The notes beneath the pieces are model-generated. The model made no database searches, was not told where the DNA came from, and saw only the letters and a list, made by a program, of their open reading frames with translations. DNA of 64,000 nt from Pelagibaculum spongiae (lineage in GTDB: Bacteria; Pseudomonadota; Gammaproteobacteria; Enterobacterales; Pelagibaculaceae). The position numbers and the translations under genes were made by a program. Positions 38,101-48,600 of this stretch are shown piece after piece (the stretch's first letter is position 1; every line of letters begins with the position of its first letter). Where the stretch lies: the NCBI RefSeq assembly GCF_003097315.1, contig NZ_QDDL01000004.1:186001-250000 (forward strand). Direction: 5' to 3'.

Positions 38101-39603
38101 AACCATCAAAGCTATCAAACGCTCACGGCAAAGCAGCTTTCAGATGCATTGCAATCAGCTCAAATTGAAAAGAAGCCACTGCCGGTGATCGATCAGCAGT
38201 TATTACAGCAGGGCGGCTGGATTACCTTCACTTCCGGCACCACCGGTAAACCGCAAGGTATTTGTTCCAGCATGCAACCGCTGGCTGACTTTCTATTGTT
38301 GTGGCAACAGCAGATTAAAATCGAACAAATCGATCGAGTCTCTATGCTTTCTGGCTTAGGTCATGATCCATTGCTGCGAGATATCTGGTTGCCACTGACT
38401 TGTGGCGCCACTTTAATGATTCCGAATAAAGTTGATATCCGCGATCAGAAGCAACTTGAAAACTGGTTGTCACAAACTGGCGTTACTGTTGCACACATTA
38501 CACCGGCAATGTCGCAAATTTTGGCCAATTGCGACGCAATTTTGCCTACTTTGCGGTGCATTTGTTTCGGTGGTGATAAACTACGCCAGCATCATATTCA
38601 GACGATAAAACAACTTGCGCCAGCAGCAGCAATCTTCAATGGTTATGGTGCGAGTGAAACGCCGCAGCTAATGGTGGTTGCGAATGTTACCGATTTAAAA
38701 ACACAGCAATTGCCGATTGGTATACCGCTATCTGATGTTTTGGTTCAGTTAGAACGTAGCGATGGTCAACCGGCTGAACCATTTGAAACTGGTGAGATTC
38801 ATCTGATTTCTAATCGTTTGGCAAAAGGTTACCTAGGCAGCGAAACTGGCGGTTTTTATCAAAAACAGCAACTTGCTGCTTATAAAACTGGTGATATTGG
38901 TTGGCAGGATTCGCAAGGGCAATTGCATTATCTTCGCCGCAAAGATCAGCAGGTTTCTATTCGAGGATATCGGGTTGAACCGGTTGAGATTGCACTGGCA
39001 GTTAAACAGCTTGAAGGTGTTTTGGATGCTTATGTCATCGCCTGGCCAAATAAAGATGATGATCCGCTGTTGGCGGCTTATGTTGTCACCGAGCAAAAAC
39101 CAGCCGATGAAAGTGCCGCGTTTTCAGCAGCAAAAGCAGCGCTGGCAAAAGTGTTACCGCAATACATGGTGCCCAACGCATTTGTCTTGTTGGAGACAAT
39201 ACCGCTAAATGCCAATGGCAAGGTCGATCTGGCGCAACTTACCAGACCGGAAAAGAAATTTATTCAAACCACAGAGTATCAAGCACCGCAAAGTGCGCTG
39301 GAAATTGCGTTGGCTGAGATTTGGCAAGGGCTGCTAGGTATTGAGAAAGTTGGTATCTATGATAATTTCTTCGATCTTGGCGGACACTCTTTGTTAGTGA
39401 CGCAGATGTTACTGCGCTTGAAGCAGCATAATGGTGTCGATTTGCCGCTTCGTGCAGTATTTGAAATGCCTACCATTGCCGGTTTAGCTGAGCTTGCCAG
39501 TGCGATGGTCAATATAAATAATAATCAGCAAAACGCTGCACTGGATGTAACGGATCAATTTGATTCCGGTGATCTGGAGGATGAGGAAGAAGAATTCCTA
39601 TAG
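29176..39603 (+). CDS. NRPS protein 4: dock-(C-A-T)x3, Y-Glu-Y
   Basis: A 3475-residue three-module synthetase with a TubC-like docking domain (about residues 1-55). Module 1: C (HHIISDGWS at 199), an atypical A domain (FSSGTTG at 696, SHDPLLRDLF, YGLSETPQL) with code DPRHVGGQLK, carrier Ser1145. Module 2: C with HHIVGDAWS (1348; the usual Gly is Ala), A (TSGSSG at 1825) with code DGKDLGVVDK, one residue from the Glu code DAKDLGVVDK, carrier Ser2234. Module 3: C with a 70-residue low-complexity insertion after its first motif (about 2321-2390) and HHIAADGWS at 2527, a second atypical A domain (TSGTTG at 3019, GHDPLLRDIW, YGASETPQL; code DPRHCGGQLK), carrier Ser3405. No C* domains. The acidic tail ends EEEEFL. 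GTG start at 29176. The substrate of the two atypical A domains is unknown to me. Confidence 0.94.
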   Translation: MTIKNLITELAKRDIQLRLEQGRLAFSAPEGAFTAELKQQVSANKAKVVAFLEQAARLKTQTIATIPGSRAQLPLSFAQERLWFIDQLEGGTASYNMAALYRLTGSLNLAALDQAFFQISQRHEVLRSRFNGGDGQPYICADLDGLHLNRLIEITEITQVTASAKVLANQPFQLTDGPLVIAQPYRLAADDHQLLICMHHIISDGWSVSCLINELSEFYAAAVEKRQPKLPPLALQYADFAAWQRNKLTGVQLEKQTAFWLDKLAGSEPLALASDFKRSPGKPSAGITSKLLCKNTVGRLSAIGNSQQTTQFMNLMAIWSLQLSRLANQQKIVIGAPVAGRDRNELQPLIGLFLNTLAFASEIDWTQSFRSWLGQTRATILDAWQHQDIPFEKIVETLQPERDITRTPVFQVFLNMLNLPKSEGGLAGLQIEQLSLGDSAEQAKFDLTLYASETEQGIKLDLLYRKDLFKQQTAEYWLNQLVEYSQLLIAAPDTPLSEIALPIPATGNLAKSAREQAFLAPAEPKQFKAPLQLLSEQIQQNPLAIAVSSPDLQMNYQQLSERVFSVYRQIQTTASTLSIVGHDSANISGLTVAVLAERNTDLVVNLLAAFACGGSVMVLDSAWPAERLKKQLSLANVDVVLAAEMSSTALPTELDLNNTCYLLKCAANPIDFADANDFWSDLSSYKQFETARWITFSSGTTGQPKGMVSQLQAFSAFADWYLPQVNSSLQFNISQSNGNLSSSNSAQSINSPLLAGLSHDPLLRDLFMPLISGGCLHIPSDQLRKDGVALAQWIDEKQISLLHLTPALAQLMLFSNLPNIAALASVKMAVFGGDKLSPSLLPQLKQLLPSASCFNGYGLSETPQLVTLYPIDLEADATSNSSLPIGKLSQFNPCYQFELFDLTSNHPINPTHLAGNSLVGSNQLGELVVRSHWLSSGLSKGLDKDQPQLSETTILKTGDLAVVTSQGEVCYQQRKDQQVKLRGYRIELEDVRFALREAGFANSWVDVCSLSASASGTDSEDNQALVAWIKASDIELIGQQDQSSQLPSLIASDAAKAIKQQLAEKLPAFMLPTFWIALENIPLNANGKIDRHALPRPDQIKSENLTEQQLPQGDFEVGLAEIWSELLSVKTIAREDDFFSLGGHSLMAMRLIAQIRHQFSIELPLKQIFTSPDLQAMAARIEQLQEGGAGGDSESGQISLPPLLKIEQRPELLPLTSSQKRLWFIQQLEPTDTRYNLQFAIRIKGSLDTKKLANCFDQLVQRHVLLHSCFPQKKGEPYIQLLAREHLPQLQMIDQSLTTEGHSLDQAMAMAYQMAAKPYNLLSDSSIRSQLVSLNQQQNDYLLLLGMHHIVGDAWSTRVLFSELFSLYQNQSLPELEIDFVDFSLWQQQHGELANHQVNWWVEQLSGVENLQLPYRANADTNADTRQPQTEKGIGHYRFSIDAVQSQKLKSLLTQQKTTLFTGLFSLWSWLLSRYSYQNDFAIGTPVAGRDHLQLHQQIGFFVNTLVLRADLSKDLSFNQLLQQSQQLCLDAWEHAQAPLDQVIEQLDLPRDLKKQPLFQTMLVLQNRQSANQLSGLSELADSGLQIEPCQLDLERSASELQLNVIEHDQLEFDLVWQKNLFDEPLIHRMAKNLQLLIDQVLLSPNSVMSKLSWPMLEERLPLKGKSLNIPTQQSPVQLLQQLAQQHGQQIAVICADQQISFEQLHQQSLNLALHLQNAGVTNKDLVAFYLPRSINQIVAMAAIWQLGAGWLPMDPDYPSQRSNQILKISQAKVLLDCNQTPYSSDLNLTLKAINLDRLQLTEPVPENLKLEAFNAQSPAYLIFTSGSSGEPKGVRISHAAVNHLQYALADQIDQLPIEQGMLGHRVAVNASVAFDGAIKQLIQLYRGATLVLLDQQMRLDPPVMLAYLNRHHVSRLDVTPSQLTALLDARAESVNHLPKTLLVGGETINNMLWQTIVSLKDVTAFNVYGPTEATVDATCQPIVGTTPSLGQPLANLQLSIVDQFKRPAPAGAKGQLLIAGPQLAIDYLNQPQLTAEKFINFPQGDETDQQKTYLTGDGVRQLLSADGSASLQYIERLDRQIKIRGFRIEPGEIQQSIRAQAGVSDAVVVVRIDPKTQQPQLIAWIVADLDADSLALDKPFDFMALEQQLAQQLPEYMIPRLWSVVAQWPTNRSGKIDISQLKTPEFDPKDQAEQAAVVQTQLEKQVAEIWQQLLKLDYLPANQQNFFSLGGHSLLATRLVSAVKDQFNRTLPIKQIFETPLLTDFCRALDTQINRPTDSTANAHFLELPIEAKSKDMHVIPLSFSQQRIWFVDQMLQQDYLLGQGSPADPTSIIDQDLTATQNLPLDQRSLQPIGSNSIEQQLAGQHSIEQRQKKSGQELPGGMGKKFSGGLNLSGVLQLESGLETLDIARLQQAFVSLLTRHQVLSGSFIHNLQQSSPSDQSQQNSPANDGSEQQNQLAFQAKDPSDFVLHQQDFTGYAEQAGAIAETRIQQFLTEGFDLANGPLLAAKLFKIDATSWLLAVKIHHIAADGWSVRLVMNELARLYLNLPLESLPIQYADYALWQQQWLQSTQAKQQLDWWKRQLQDLTPINLYHDPEPQFSQMALEQLNAVGQQVEFALNQDLSQSINGLSAKFNASPFMVFVSLWQLQLSRWSGQQDICLGTPVAGRNQPQLESLIGLFLNNLVLRSHIDPEASFADLLSAVRSQTLDAYTHQDLPFEQIIEALDLPRDPDQSPIFQCFINMLNLPDFSTTENQQALQIKPWAAAEQLPPQPKFDIELYIQPQQDQSYLLRLVYRGDKFSRQRMQWMLQQLEGFAQSVVNSAQQPVKQICAIEQAAEFTPAQLLKLNSPQAAHPLLKIYRHAAHWPQAIAIIEQSASQPSEISYQQLINQIENQAQAYLQQGISAGDCVALLVERNVSLVVNLLALARVGAVHLLLDSQWPVARIEQVLQQAKPVLLVDLSEKDFALPRTHQNHQSYQTLTAKQLSDALQSAQIEKKPLPVIDQQLLQQGGWITFTSGTTGKPQGICSSMQPLADFLLLWQQQIKIEQIDRVSMLSGLGHDPLLRDIWLPLTCGATLMIPNKVDIRDQKQLENWLSQTGVTVAHITPAMSQILANCDAILPTLRCICFGGDKLRQHHIQTIKQLAPAAAIFNGYGASETPQLMVVANVTDLKTQQLPIGIPLSDVLVQLERSDGQPAEPFETGEIHLISNRLAKGYLGSETGGFYQKQQLAAYKTGDIGWQDSQGQLHYLRRKDQQVSIRGYRVEPVEIALAVKQLEGVLDAYVIAWPNKDDDPLLAAYVVTEQKPADESAAFSAAKAALAKVLPQYMVPNAFVLLETIPLNANGKVDLAQLTRPEKKFIQTTEYQAPQSALEIALAEIWQGLLGIEKVGIYDNFFDLGGHSLLVTQMLLRLKQHNGVDLPLRAVFEMPTIAGLAELASAMVNINNNQQNAALDVTDQFDSGDLEDEEEEFL
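36136..36345 (+). other. Low-complexity insertion in the third C domain of protein 4
   Basis: About 70 residues rich in Gln, Ser, Gly and Leu separate the first C-domain motif (LSFSQQRIWFVDQM) from the LSGVLQLES segment that normally follows after about 15 residues. The remaining motifs, including HHIAADGWS, are intact, so the domain is probably functional with a surface loop. Confidence 0.7.
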
Positions 39604-39634
39604 CCACAGCGTTTTGAAAAAATAATAACAATAT

Positions 39635-39658
39635 AGCGACTCGGACTACCGGGTCGCT
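39635..39658 (+). promoter_or_regulatory. Strong intergenic hairpin between NRPS genes 4 and 5
   Basis: Arms AGCGACTCGG (39635-39644) and CCGGGTCGCT (39649-39658) form a 10-bp stem with one G-U wobble and the loop ACTA. It lies in the 79-base gap before gene 5, the longest gap in the operon. No T-run follows, so intrinsic termination is unlikely. mRNA stabilisation, processing or separation of translation are possible. The gene 5 ribosome-binding site AGGGA follows at 39672-39676. Confidence 0.6.
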
Positions 39659-39682
39659 GCAAGACGCTTGTAGGGAATCAGT

Positions 39683-42600
39683 ATGGGCAGTGTGCTGGAG
39701 TTGATCGCTCAGGCAGGGCGTGCAGGAATTCGTTTGTGGGTTGAGCAGCTAGATAGCAGTTCTCCATGGCAACTTAAGTTTCGTGCGCCTAAAGGCGCCA
39801 TGACTGCTGAATTAAAACAGCAGCTCAAAGCAAACAAACAATTATTAATTGATTTTTTAGCGGATCAGCTGACTTCTCAGCAAAACCCCATTCAAAATAG
39901 TATTGTTAAAGCTGAAGTGGCTGAAAATGGTTTACTGCCATTATCTTTTGCCCAGCAAAGAATGTGGTTTCTGTATCGATTGCAGCCAGAGTCTTACTCA
40001 TACAACATGCCATTTGGCATTAAGCTCACCGGTGATTTAAACCTTGCTGCATTGACCGCTTCAGTCGAAGCCTTAACTCAGCGGCACAGTTTGCTCAGCG
40101 CAAGATTCCAAGAAGCTGATGGCCAGCCATGGTTGACGGTCGGGCATCCAAGTAACGCTTTAGCGTTAGAAGATCTATCCAATCATATTGATCCGGTTAA
40201 AGCCGCTGATCAGCAAGCTTTGGCTGAGATGCACCATCAATTTGATTTGCTACAAGCTGCGCCTTTCCGCGCCAGATTAATTAAAGTTGCCGATAAGAAG
40301 CATCTGCTATTGCTGACCTTGCACCATATTATCGGTGATGGTTGGTCGACGCGTGTGCTGATGAATGAATTGGCGGCGTTATATCAGAGTCAGCTTTCAG
40401 GCGCTCCAGCCAATTTGTCTGAATTGTCGATTCAATATCCCGACTTTTCTGTATGGCAAAAAAACTGGTTGAGTGGCGATCGATTAGATAAGCAGTTGGG
40501 CTACTGGAAAAATAAACTTAATCATTTACCTGCGCTTAAATTACCAGAATCTAATGCGCAAGCAGATTCGCTCGATATAGCGGGTGGTCATCTCTCTAGT
40601 CAATTGAGCTTGCAGCAAACTAGTCGGATTAAGGCTTTTTGTCGTGAACAGCAAATAACACCCTTCATGTTATTGCTGGCGTGCTGGCAATTATTATTGC
40701 ATCGAGTCTCAGGGCAATCAGATTTTGCCAGCGGCACTCCAGTGGCCGGAAGAAACCATAAAGAATTAGAAGGTTTGATCGGGTTCTTCGTTAACACATT
40801 GGTTTTACGTGCTGATTTTTCAGGCAATTTAACCGTGGTTGAATTGCTGCAGCAAGTAAAAAAAACCATGTTGGATGCCCAAGAGCATCAGGATGTTCCA
40901 TTTGAAAAAATGGTCGATCATTTGTTGCCTGAGCGGCAAATCGGTGAAAGCCCGTTTTTCCAGAATATGTTTATTCTGCAAACTCGAAACGCCAGTTTGC
41001 AGCAAGCCGATGCTTCAACGGCTCAAGCTTCTCAGAATGGAGCTTCTGATCAGCTGCAGATAGAACCATTGCCGGCACGGCGCGATACTTCAAACTTTGA
41101 TTTGATATTTCATATTGCCGACTCCGATGCATATAAAATTGATTTGTTGTGGCGTAAGGCAAAAATCAGTCAAGTGCTTGCCCAGCAGTTATTAAATGCC
41201 TATCAGCCGTTATTGCTGCGGATGATCGATCAACCACAGCAAAGCCTAGTCAATCTGAGTACTGAAACCGATCAGCAGTTAGTTTCGCCAATGCAGCGCG
41301 ATATTTGGTTGTCCAGCCAACAGCAACCAGATTCGCTGCAAAATACCTTGGGTTATGCGGCGCATTTACATGCCGATGTAAATATCGAGCTTTGGCAGCA
41401 AAGCCTGCAAATGGATGCCGATCATTTCTCGGTGCTGCGCAGCGGTTTTGTTGCTGGAGCGGGTCAAGAATTAGCTTTTGCAAAAACATCGGGTAGCCCG
41501 TTTGCTTTTGCATTCCATGATTTCCAATCGCTGCAATTAACCGAAACTGCGCTTAAATCGCGGATCAATCAGTTTATTGAACGGCCCTTTGATATTGAGG
41601 CAGGCACCCCGCAAGCTTTAATGGCCAATCAATTGTGGCAAATTAGCCCCAATCATTTCGTGACCGTTTTCACCTCGCACCATGCCTTGATGGATGGTGC
41701 TGCCGGTATGGCGCACTTGCAGCGGATCATCGAACGTTACCAATCATTAATTGACGGCTCTATTGCCGATTTTGAGATTGGATTGCCAGCAGATTTGCAT
41801 TCACAAATGGTGCTGGAGCAACGAGCAGCAACTGATAGAGCGGACGCGATTGAATTCTGGCAAGCTAAGTTAGCCAATGCGCAAGGTTTGAGTTTCCGCA
41901 AGCCGTTGCTATTTGATAAGGGCGCTGGAGGGAGTGCTGAAGATTTCCTGCCAAATGGTTCTGAAGTAAATAACGATCCACAAAACAATTTAGATCGTGT
42001 TGAAAAAACACTGAAGTTGGATGCGGTGCATATTCAAGCGCTGCGTAAATATTGCCGACAAAATCTAATTACACCGGCAATTTATTTCCAGGGCTTGTAC
42101 GGATTATTGATTGCCCATTATTGCCGGGCAGACGCTGACTTTGCGATCAGTGAATTCCACTCAGGCCGTAACCGTAGCAATGCAGATCAGCCTGGTTGTT
42201 ATTACCAACTGGCACCGTTTATATTCAACCATCAAGCGTTGAATTCAAATTCAGTCGACGATTTATGGCAGTGGTTATCTAGCGAGCGCAAGTCGCTCAA
42301 GCAAGCCGGTAGCTTGTCGATTCTCAAGCAACAGCAATTGCTGCCGCAATCTGAAATTGGCTTTAGTTACAACTTCTTAAACTTCATGCCCCAGTTGAGC
42401 TTTGCTGGGCAAGCGATTGATATTGTTCGTAGAACGCCGCTAGCTAATGGTCAGGTTCAGCTATTGGTCGAACTGGTTAAAGATCATCTGGCGCTTTATC
42501 TCGATTATTCATCAAATGATTTTAGCGACTTAAACTTGCTCGATCGTTTGGCACATATCTCGGCGCAATTGCTCGGAATTTCTGAAAATGATCATCAGCA

Positions 42601-45600
42601 AAACAGAGCAATCGAATCACTTAACCAGTTAAGTTTCTTGCTGCCAGATGAAATCCAATCAAATAAAAACAAGCTGTTGGGCGAGCAGAGCCAGCCGTTA
42701 AATGACGATGTTCAGCTGCGTTTTGAAGCCCAAGCTGAACAGTCTGCTAAATCAATTGCGGTCATCTGTGGCGAACAACAACTGAGTTATTTGCAACTCA
42801 ATCAGCAAGCCAACCAGCTTGCGCATTACTTAAATCAACGCGGAGTCAAAGCCGGTGATACGGTGGCGATTTGTTTGCCGCGCTGCATTGAATGGCCAAT
42901 GGCGATATTGGCCATTATCAAATCCGGTGCTGCTTACTTGCCGATGGATGCTGATATTCCAGTTAAGCGAAAGCAATATATGGTTGAAGATTCATCGGCC
43001 AAATTATTGATTGATTGCGACTGGTTAGCGGCAAATTCAGCAGAATTAACGACCTTACCAACCAGCAGTTTACCATCTGCCGCGCAGGCATCTGATGCCT
43101 TTTACCAGGTGTATACCTCTGGCTCGACCGGCCAACCAAAAGGTGCCGCAGTTAGCCGGGGTAATATTCAGAACCTGCATAGTTGGTTCACCCGCCAGTA
43201 TCAGATTGCGAGCACTGACAAATCGCTATTAGTCAGCGCTTTCGGTTTTGATTTAACCCAGAAGAATTTACTGGCGGTGCTATTACAGGGCGGCACCTTG
43301 GTGATTCCAGATATGACGGTGTTTGAACCAAAAGTCATATTGGATACCGCACAACAGCAGCAAATCACATTAATTAACGCGGCACCGAGCGCTTTTTATC
43401 CGTTAGTTGAAGACCAAAATCACTGGCCGCAACTAGCCAGCTTGCGCCAGCTGTGGTTAGGCGGAGAACCAATTGCCGCCAATCGTTTACAGGCTTGGTT
43501 GGCCAGTGACAATTGCAACACCCAAATTGATAATACTTACGGCCCCACCGAATGTGCCGATATCACCACATTTGAGCGTATCGATTTTGCCGAAGTCGCT
43601 GACCAAGGCGCCATGGCGCTAGGTCGGCCAATTGATGGTTTGCAATTACAAGTCGTCGATAGCCAATTACGACCGGTAATACCCGGTTTAGCCGGTGAAT
43701 TAGTGATTGCCGGTGCCAGCCTTGGATTAGGTTATCCGGCAGATGCAGCAAAAACCGATCAGGTATTTGTCAGCGATACAAACAACCAAACAGTGTATCG
43801 AACCGGAGATTTAGTCCGTCAGTGGTTAATCGAAAACGGTGAAACTGAGGGTCGCTTGGAATATCTCAACCGAATCGATTTCCAAATTAAATTACGCGGC
43901 ATGCGAATTGAACCGGCGGAAATTGAAGCGGCAATTTCAAGCTTGCCTGGCGTTAGCGACAGTCGTGTTCTGGTCGATAAAAACAATCAAACCGAACAGC
44001 TGCGCAGCTGGGTGGTTGGTGATCAAACTGTGATTGCCGAATTAATCGAGCAGGGCAGTTGGCGCACAAATCTGGCCGAAAGTTTGCCATTGCATATGAT
44101 TCCGGCCAGTTTTGAATATTTGGCGCAATGGCCGTTAACTGCCAATGGCAAGGTTGATCGCAAAGCATTGCTAGCGACGACGATCGAGCAAAAATCACAA
44201 AAAATTGAATTGCCGCAGGGTGAAGTTGAACAAAAGCTCGCTACTATTTGGCAGCAATTATTGCCCGGTTTAGAAATAGGCCGAGAGATTGGCAGAAACA
44301 GTCATTTCTTTGAAATAGGTGGTCATTCGCTGCTGGCAGTTCAGTTAGCGTCACGGATTCGTGATCAATTCCAGCAAGAGCTGCCGCTACGGCAATTGTT
44401 TGAAGCGCCAACTTTGCAGCAGCAGGCGCAATTAATTCAAAAGATCAGTGCTAATTCGAATGCGGGTTTACCTGCATTAGTCGCTCAAGTTCGTCCAGCA
44501 CAAATCCCTCTGTCATTTGCCCAACAGCGCCTGTGGTTTATTGAACAATTAAATCCAGCTTCGGCGGCCTACCATATGCCAGCGGCGCTTGAACTTGATG
44601 GTGAAGTGAATGTTACTGCGTTGGAACAAGCTTTTTTGGCATTAATCCAGCAGCAGGAAATTTTGCGAACTCGTCTGCCGCAGGCCAATGGCCAAGCGTG
44701 GCAAGAAATTGCTGAAGCGCCGGATAATTGGACGCTGCCAATCAGTCAGTTCAATGCAGATGTTTCCGAGGCGCAATTACAACAGCAGGTGAAGCAAAAA
44801 CTGGCGCAGCCTTTTGATTTTGTTAATGGCCCCTTGTGGCGTGCTGAATTAATTAAAATTGCTGACAATGCAAGGCACAGTAATAAGGGTCACGGCAATA
44901 CAAGCAAGCCACGACATATTTTATTGTTGTGTATGCATCATATTATTTCAGATGGTTGGTCGATTAGTCGTCTGACGGAAAGCCTTGCCTACAGCTATCA
45001 AGAATATCTCCAGCAGCAGTCGGTTCAATTGCCTGCGCTGACAGTTCAATACGCAGATTTTTCAATCTGGCAAAGAACTTGGCTAGACAAACAACAGCTG
45101 GAGCTGCAAACAGCCTATTGGTCACAGCAACTATCGGGTATTGAAAATCTCCACCTGAATACTGATTTTAATCGACCAAAACAGATAAATTCTACCGGCG
45201 CTAGCCATGAATTCATTATTTCAAAGCGGTTGTCGAACCGTTTAACTCGCCTGTTGCAGCAGCAAAACGCCACCTTATTCCACGGCTTGCTGGCTAGCTG
45301 GCAGCTGCTATTGAGCAAGTTGACTGGGCAAAGTGATTTTGCCACCGGAACGCCGGTTGCCGGGCGCGAGCATAGTCAGCTAGAACCGTTAATTGGATTC
45401 TTCGTTAATACGTTGGCATTGCGTAGTGATTTTTCCGAGCAACCTAGCTTTGTTGATTTAATCCAGCGCTGTAAAAACACCATGTTGGATGCGCAACAGC
45501 ATCAGCACTTATCGTTTGAAAAGCTAGTCGATGAGTTATCGATTGAGCGTAATTTGCAACAAACGCCAATTTTTCAGAACCTACTGGTGCTGCAAAATAC

Positions 45601-48600
45601 GCCAAAAACAGAAATCAGCTCGACCGATTCCGATGCTTCAGCATTGCTGATTAAGCCATTTTTGAAGGGTGGCTTAGAGCAAAGTAAATTTGATATTCAG
45701 TTAACGGTTTCTGAAACCGAGAATGCTGAATTGAATGCTCGACTGGTTTATCAAACCGCATTGTTTAAGCCGCAAACGATCCAAAGAATCGCAGCGCAAT
45801 TCTGTGCTCTGCTAGAAAGCTTGTTGGAACAACCGCAGGTTCGAGTTGATCAGCTAGATTGGTTGCCCGAGGCAGATAGACTGCAATTGGCTGAATTCAA
45901 TCAGCAGCCTGAGCAGTTGGTTTCATTTAAAGCCTTGCCAGATCGTTTGGTGGCGTTAGCCAAGCAATACCCGGATTCTGCAGCGGTATTAATCGACCAG
46001 CAAAGCCTCAGTTTTTCCGAGTTAGATTGCAAATCAACTCAGTTAGCAGGACTGCTGCAGCAGCATAATGCTCAGCCAGAAACCGTGGTTGCCAGTTTTT
46101 TGCCACGATCGCTCGAACAAATTATTGCACTGTGGGCGATTTGGAAATCGGGCGCAGCATGGCTGCCGTTAGACCCAGCTTTTCCTCCAGCGCGAATTCA
46201 ACAAATCATTGAAGATGCCAATGCGGTTGCCTTGATTAGTCAGCAGCATTTAGTTGAGCAAGTATCGGCTGAGCAAGCCTTGAATTTGCCGATTATTTTA
46301 TTGGATCAGCCTTGGGATCAATCCTGTGAATTTACTCCAGTAAATTATTCGGCAGAAAATCTGGCGTATTTGATCTTTACCTCTGGTTCGACCGGAAAGC
46401 CGAAAGGGGTGCAAATTGAGCAGGGTGCACTGCACCATTTATTAATTACTTTAAATCAGGCAATTAATAACCAAAGCGAAAACTTGTTGGGCAAACGAGT
46501 GGCAGTGAATGCCTCGGTTGCATTTGACGGTGCGATCAAGCAATTAATGCAAACTTCCCTTGGCGCGACCTTGGTGTTAATTCCTGATGCATTGCGCTTA
46601 GAGGTCAGGCAGCTGAGTAACTACCTGCTAGAAAAACAAGTGGATAGCCTAGATATTACACCGAGCCTATTGCAGGTTTTAGTGTCAGAAAACTTGCCTT
46701 TGCCAAAGCAATTATTAATTGGCGGTGAGGCGATTTCAGTATCGCTATGGCAGGCGCTAGCTGAAAAAGAGCTGTCAGCATTCAATGTTTATGGGCCGAG
46801 TGAAAACACAGTTGATGCCACGGTAAAATTAATTTCTGGCGAGAATTCTTGCTTAGGTAAACCGCTTGCTAATCAACAAATATTTTTGCTGGATGATCAG
46901 CTAAATCCAGTCGCTGTTGGTGCAGTAGGCCAAATCGCTTTAGCCGGGCCGCAATTGGCTCGTGGCTATTTAAATGATTCAGGGTTAACTCAGCAGAAGT
47001 TTGTTAGTGGTCAGCATTTGCAACAACCACGAATTTATCTAACCGGCGACTTGGGTTATTTGAATGCTAATGGTGAGCTTTGTTATGCCGGGCGCTGTGA
47101 TCAGCAGTTAAAATTGCGCGGCTATCGCATTGAAGCCGGTGAAATTGAATCGTTACTGCAACAGCATCATCAGGTGAAATCTGCGGTGGTTAGAACTCGC
47201 CAGCAGCAACTAGTGGCATGGCTAGTATGTGATCCGAATGCAGATAAAACACGAATCACCAGCGAGCTAACATCTCAATTAAGGCGGCAGCTTCCGGAAT
47301 ATATGCTGCCAACTAGCTGGCAATTGCTGGAAAATTTACCGTTAAATCGCAGCGGTAAATTAGACGAGAAAGCATTGCCAGTAGTTGATTTTTTGCAAGA
47401 TCAGCTGCAATTTGAAGCGCCCCAGGGCGATACTGAAATTGCACTGGCTAGTATTTGGGCTGAGCTGCTCGAACAGCAAAACATTAGTCGTAATGCTAAT
47501 TTTTTCCGGATTGGCGGCCATTCGTTATTGGCGACCAGAATGGCGGCGAAAGTACGCACGATTTTAGGTCGAGATTTGCCGGTCAGGCAGATTTTTGAAA
47601 CCCAGCAATTATCAGAACTTGCCACTGCTATTAATGGTTTACCTCAGGTGGTTGCTCGGCCAGCATTGTTGGCTCGATCTGCTGAATATAATCAAAAGTT
47701 ACCCCTGTCTTTTGCCCAGCAGCGTTTGTGGTTTATTGATCATTTAGCTGGCGGTTCAGTTCCTTACAATATGTCGATTGCCTTGAAAATTGATGGTGAT
47801 CTGAATGTTGATGCTTTAAGTGAAGCATTTAAGTTATTGATTAAGCGTCATAGTGCCTTACGAACCATTTTCCCCAGCGATGCCAATCAAAACGGCGGGC
47901 AACCCTGGCAAGAAATTCTTGATGGCGATGGCCTGCAGTTATCGGTTGAATCATTTAAAACGGACAATTGGCAAGATCTAGCGAAACAGTTGGCTTCGGA
48001 AGATGCTGCGCATAGTTTTGAACTAGACCAGCAATGGTTGTTCCGAGCTAGGTTGGTTTGTTTTACCGGTGAAAATACCCATGCAGCGCCGAAGTTGTTG
48101 CTGCTATGTATGCATCATATCATTGGTGATGGTTGGTCAAATGATGTGTTATTGCATGATTTATCGGTTTTATATCAGCAGCAATTATCTGCGCCTACAA
48201 GCGTAAAACCTTTAGCGAGACTGCCAATTGATTATGCCGATTACGCATTGTGGCAAAGAAATTGGCTGCAAGATCAGCCGTTAGCTGAATTGGTTGATTG
48301 GTGGAAGTCAGAACTGGATGGTGTCGATCAGCATTTAGATTTACGCCCTGATCGGCCTCATTTAGCACAAATGTCTAGCAATGGTGCCAGCGTGCCATTC
48401 CAGATTGAAGCTGGCTTGCTGTCAAAGCTAGAGCAGTTGGCAGAGCAGCAGAATATAACGCTATTCATGTTGTTAATTTCTGCCTGGCAGCTGTTGCTGT
48501 CACGTCATGCCAATGGCCAGCAAGATTTCTGTATTGGTATTCCAGTTGCCGGAAGAGATCAAACTGAATTAGAAAATCTGGTGGGATTTTTTGTTAACGG

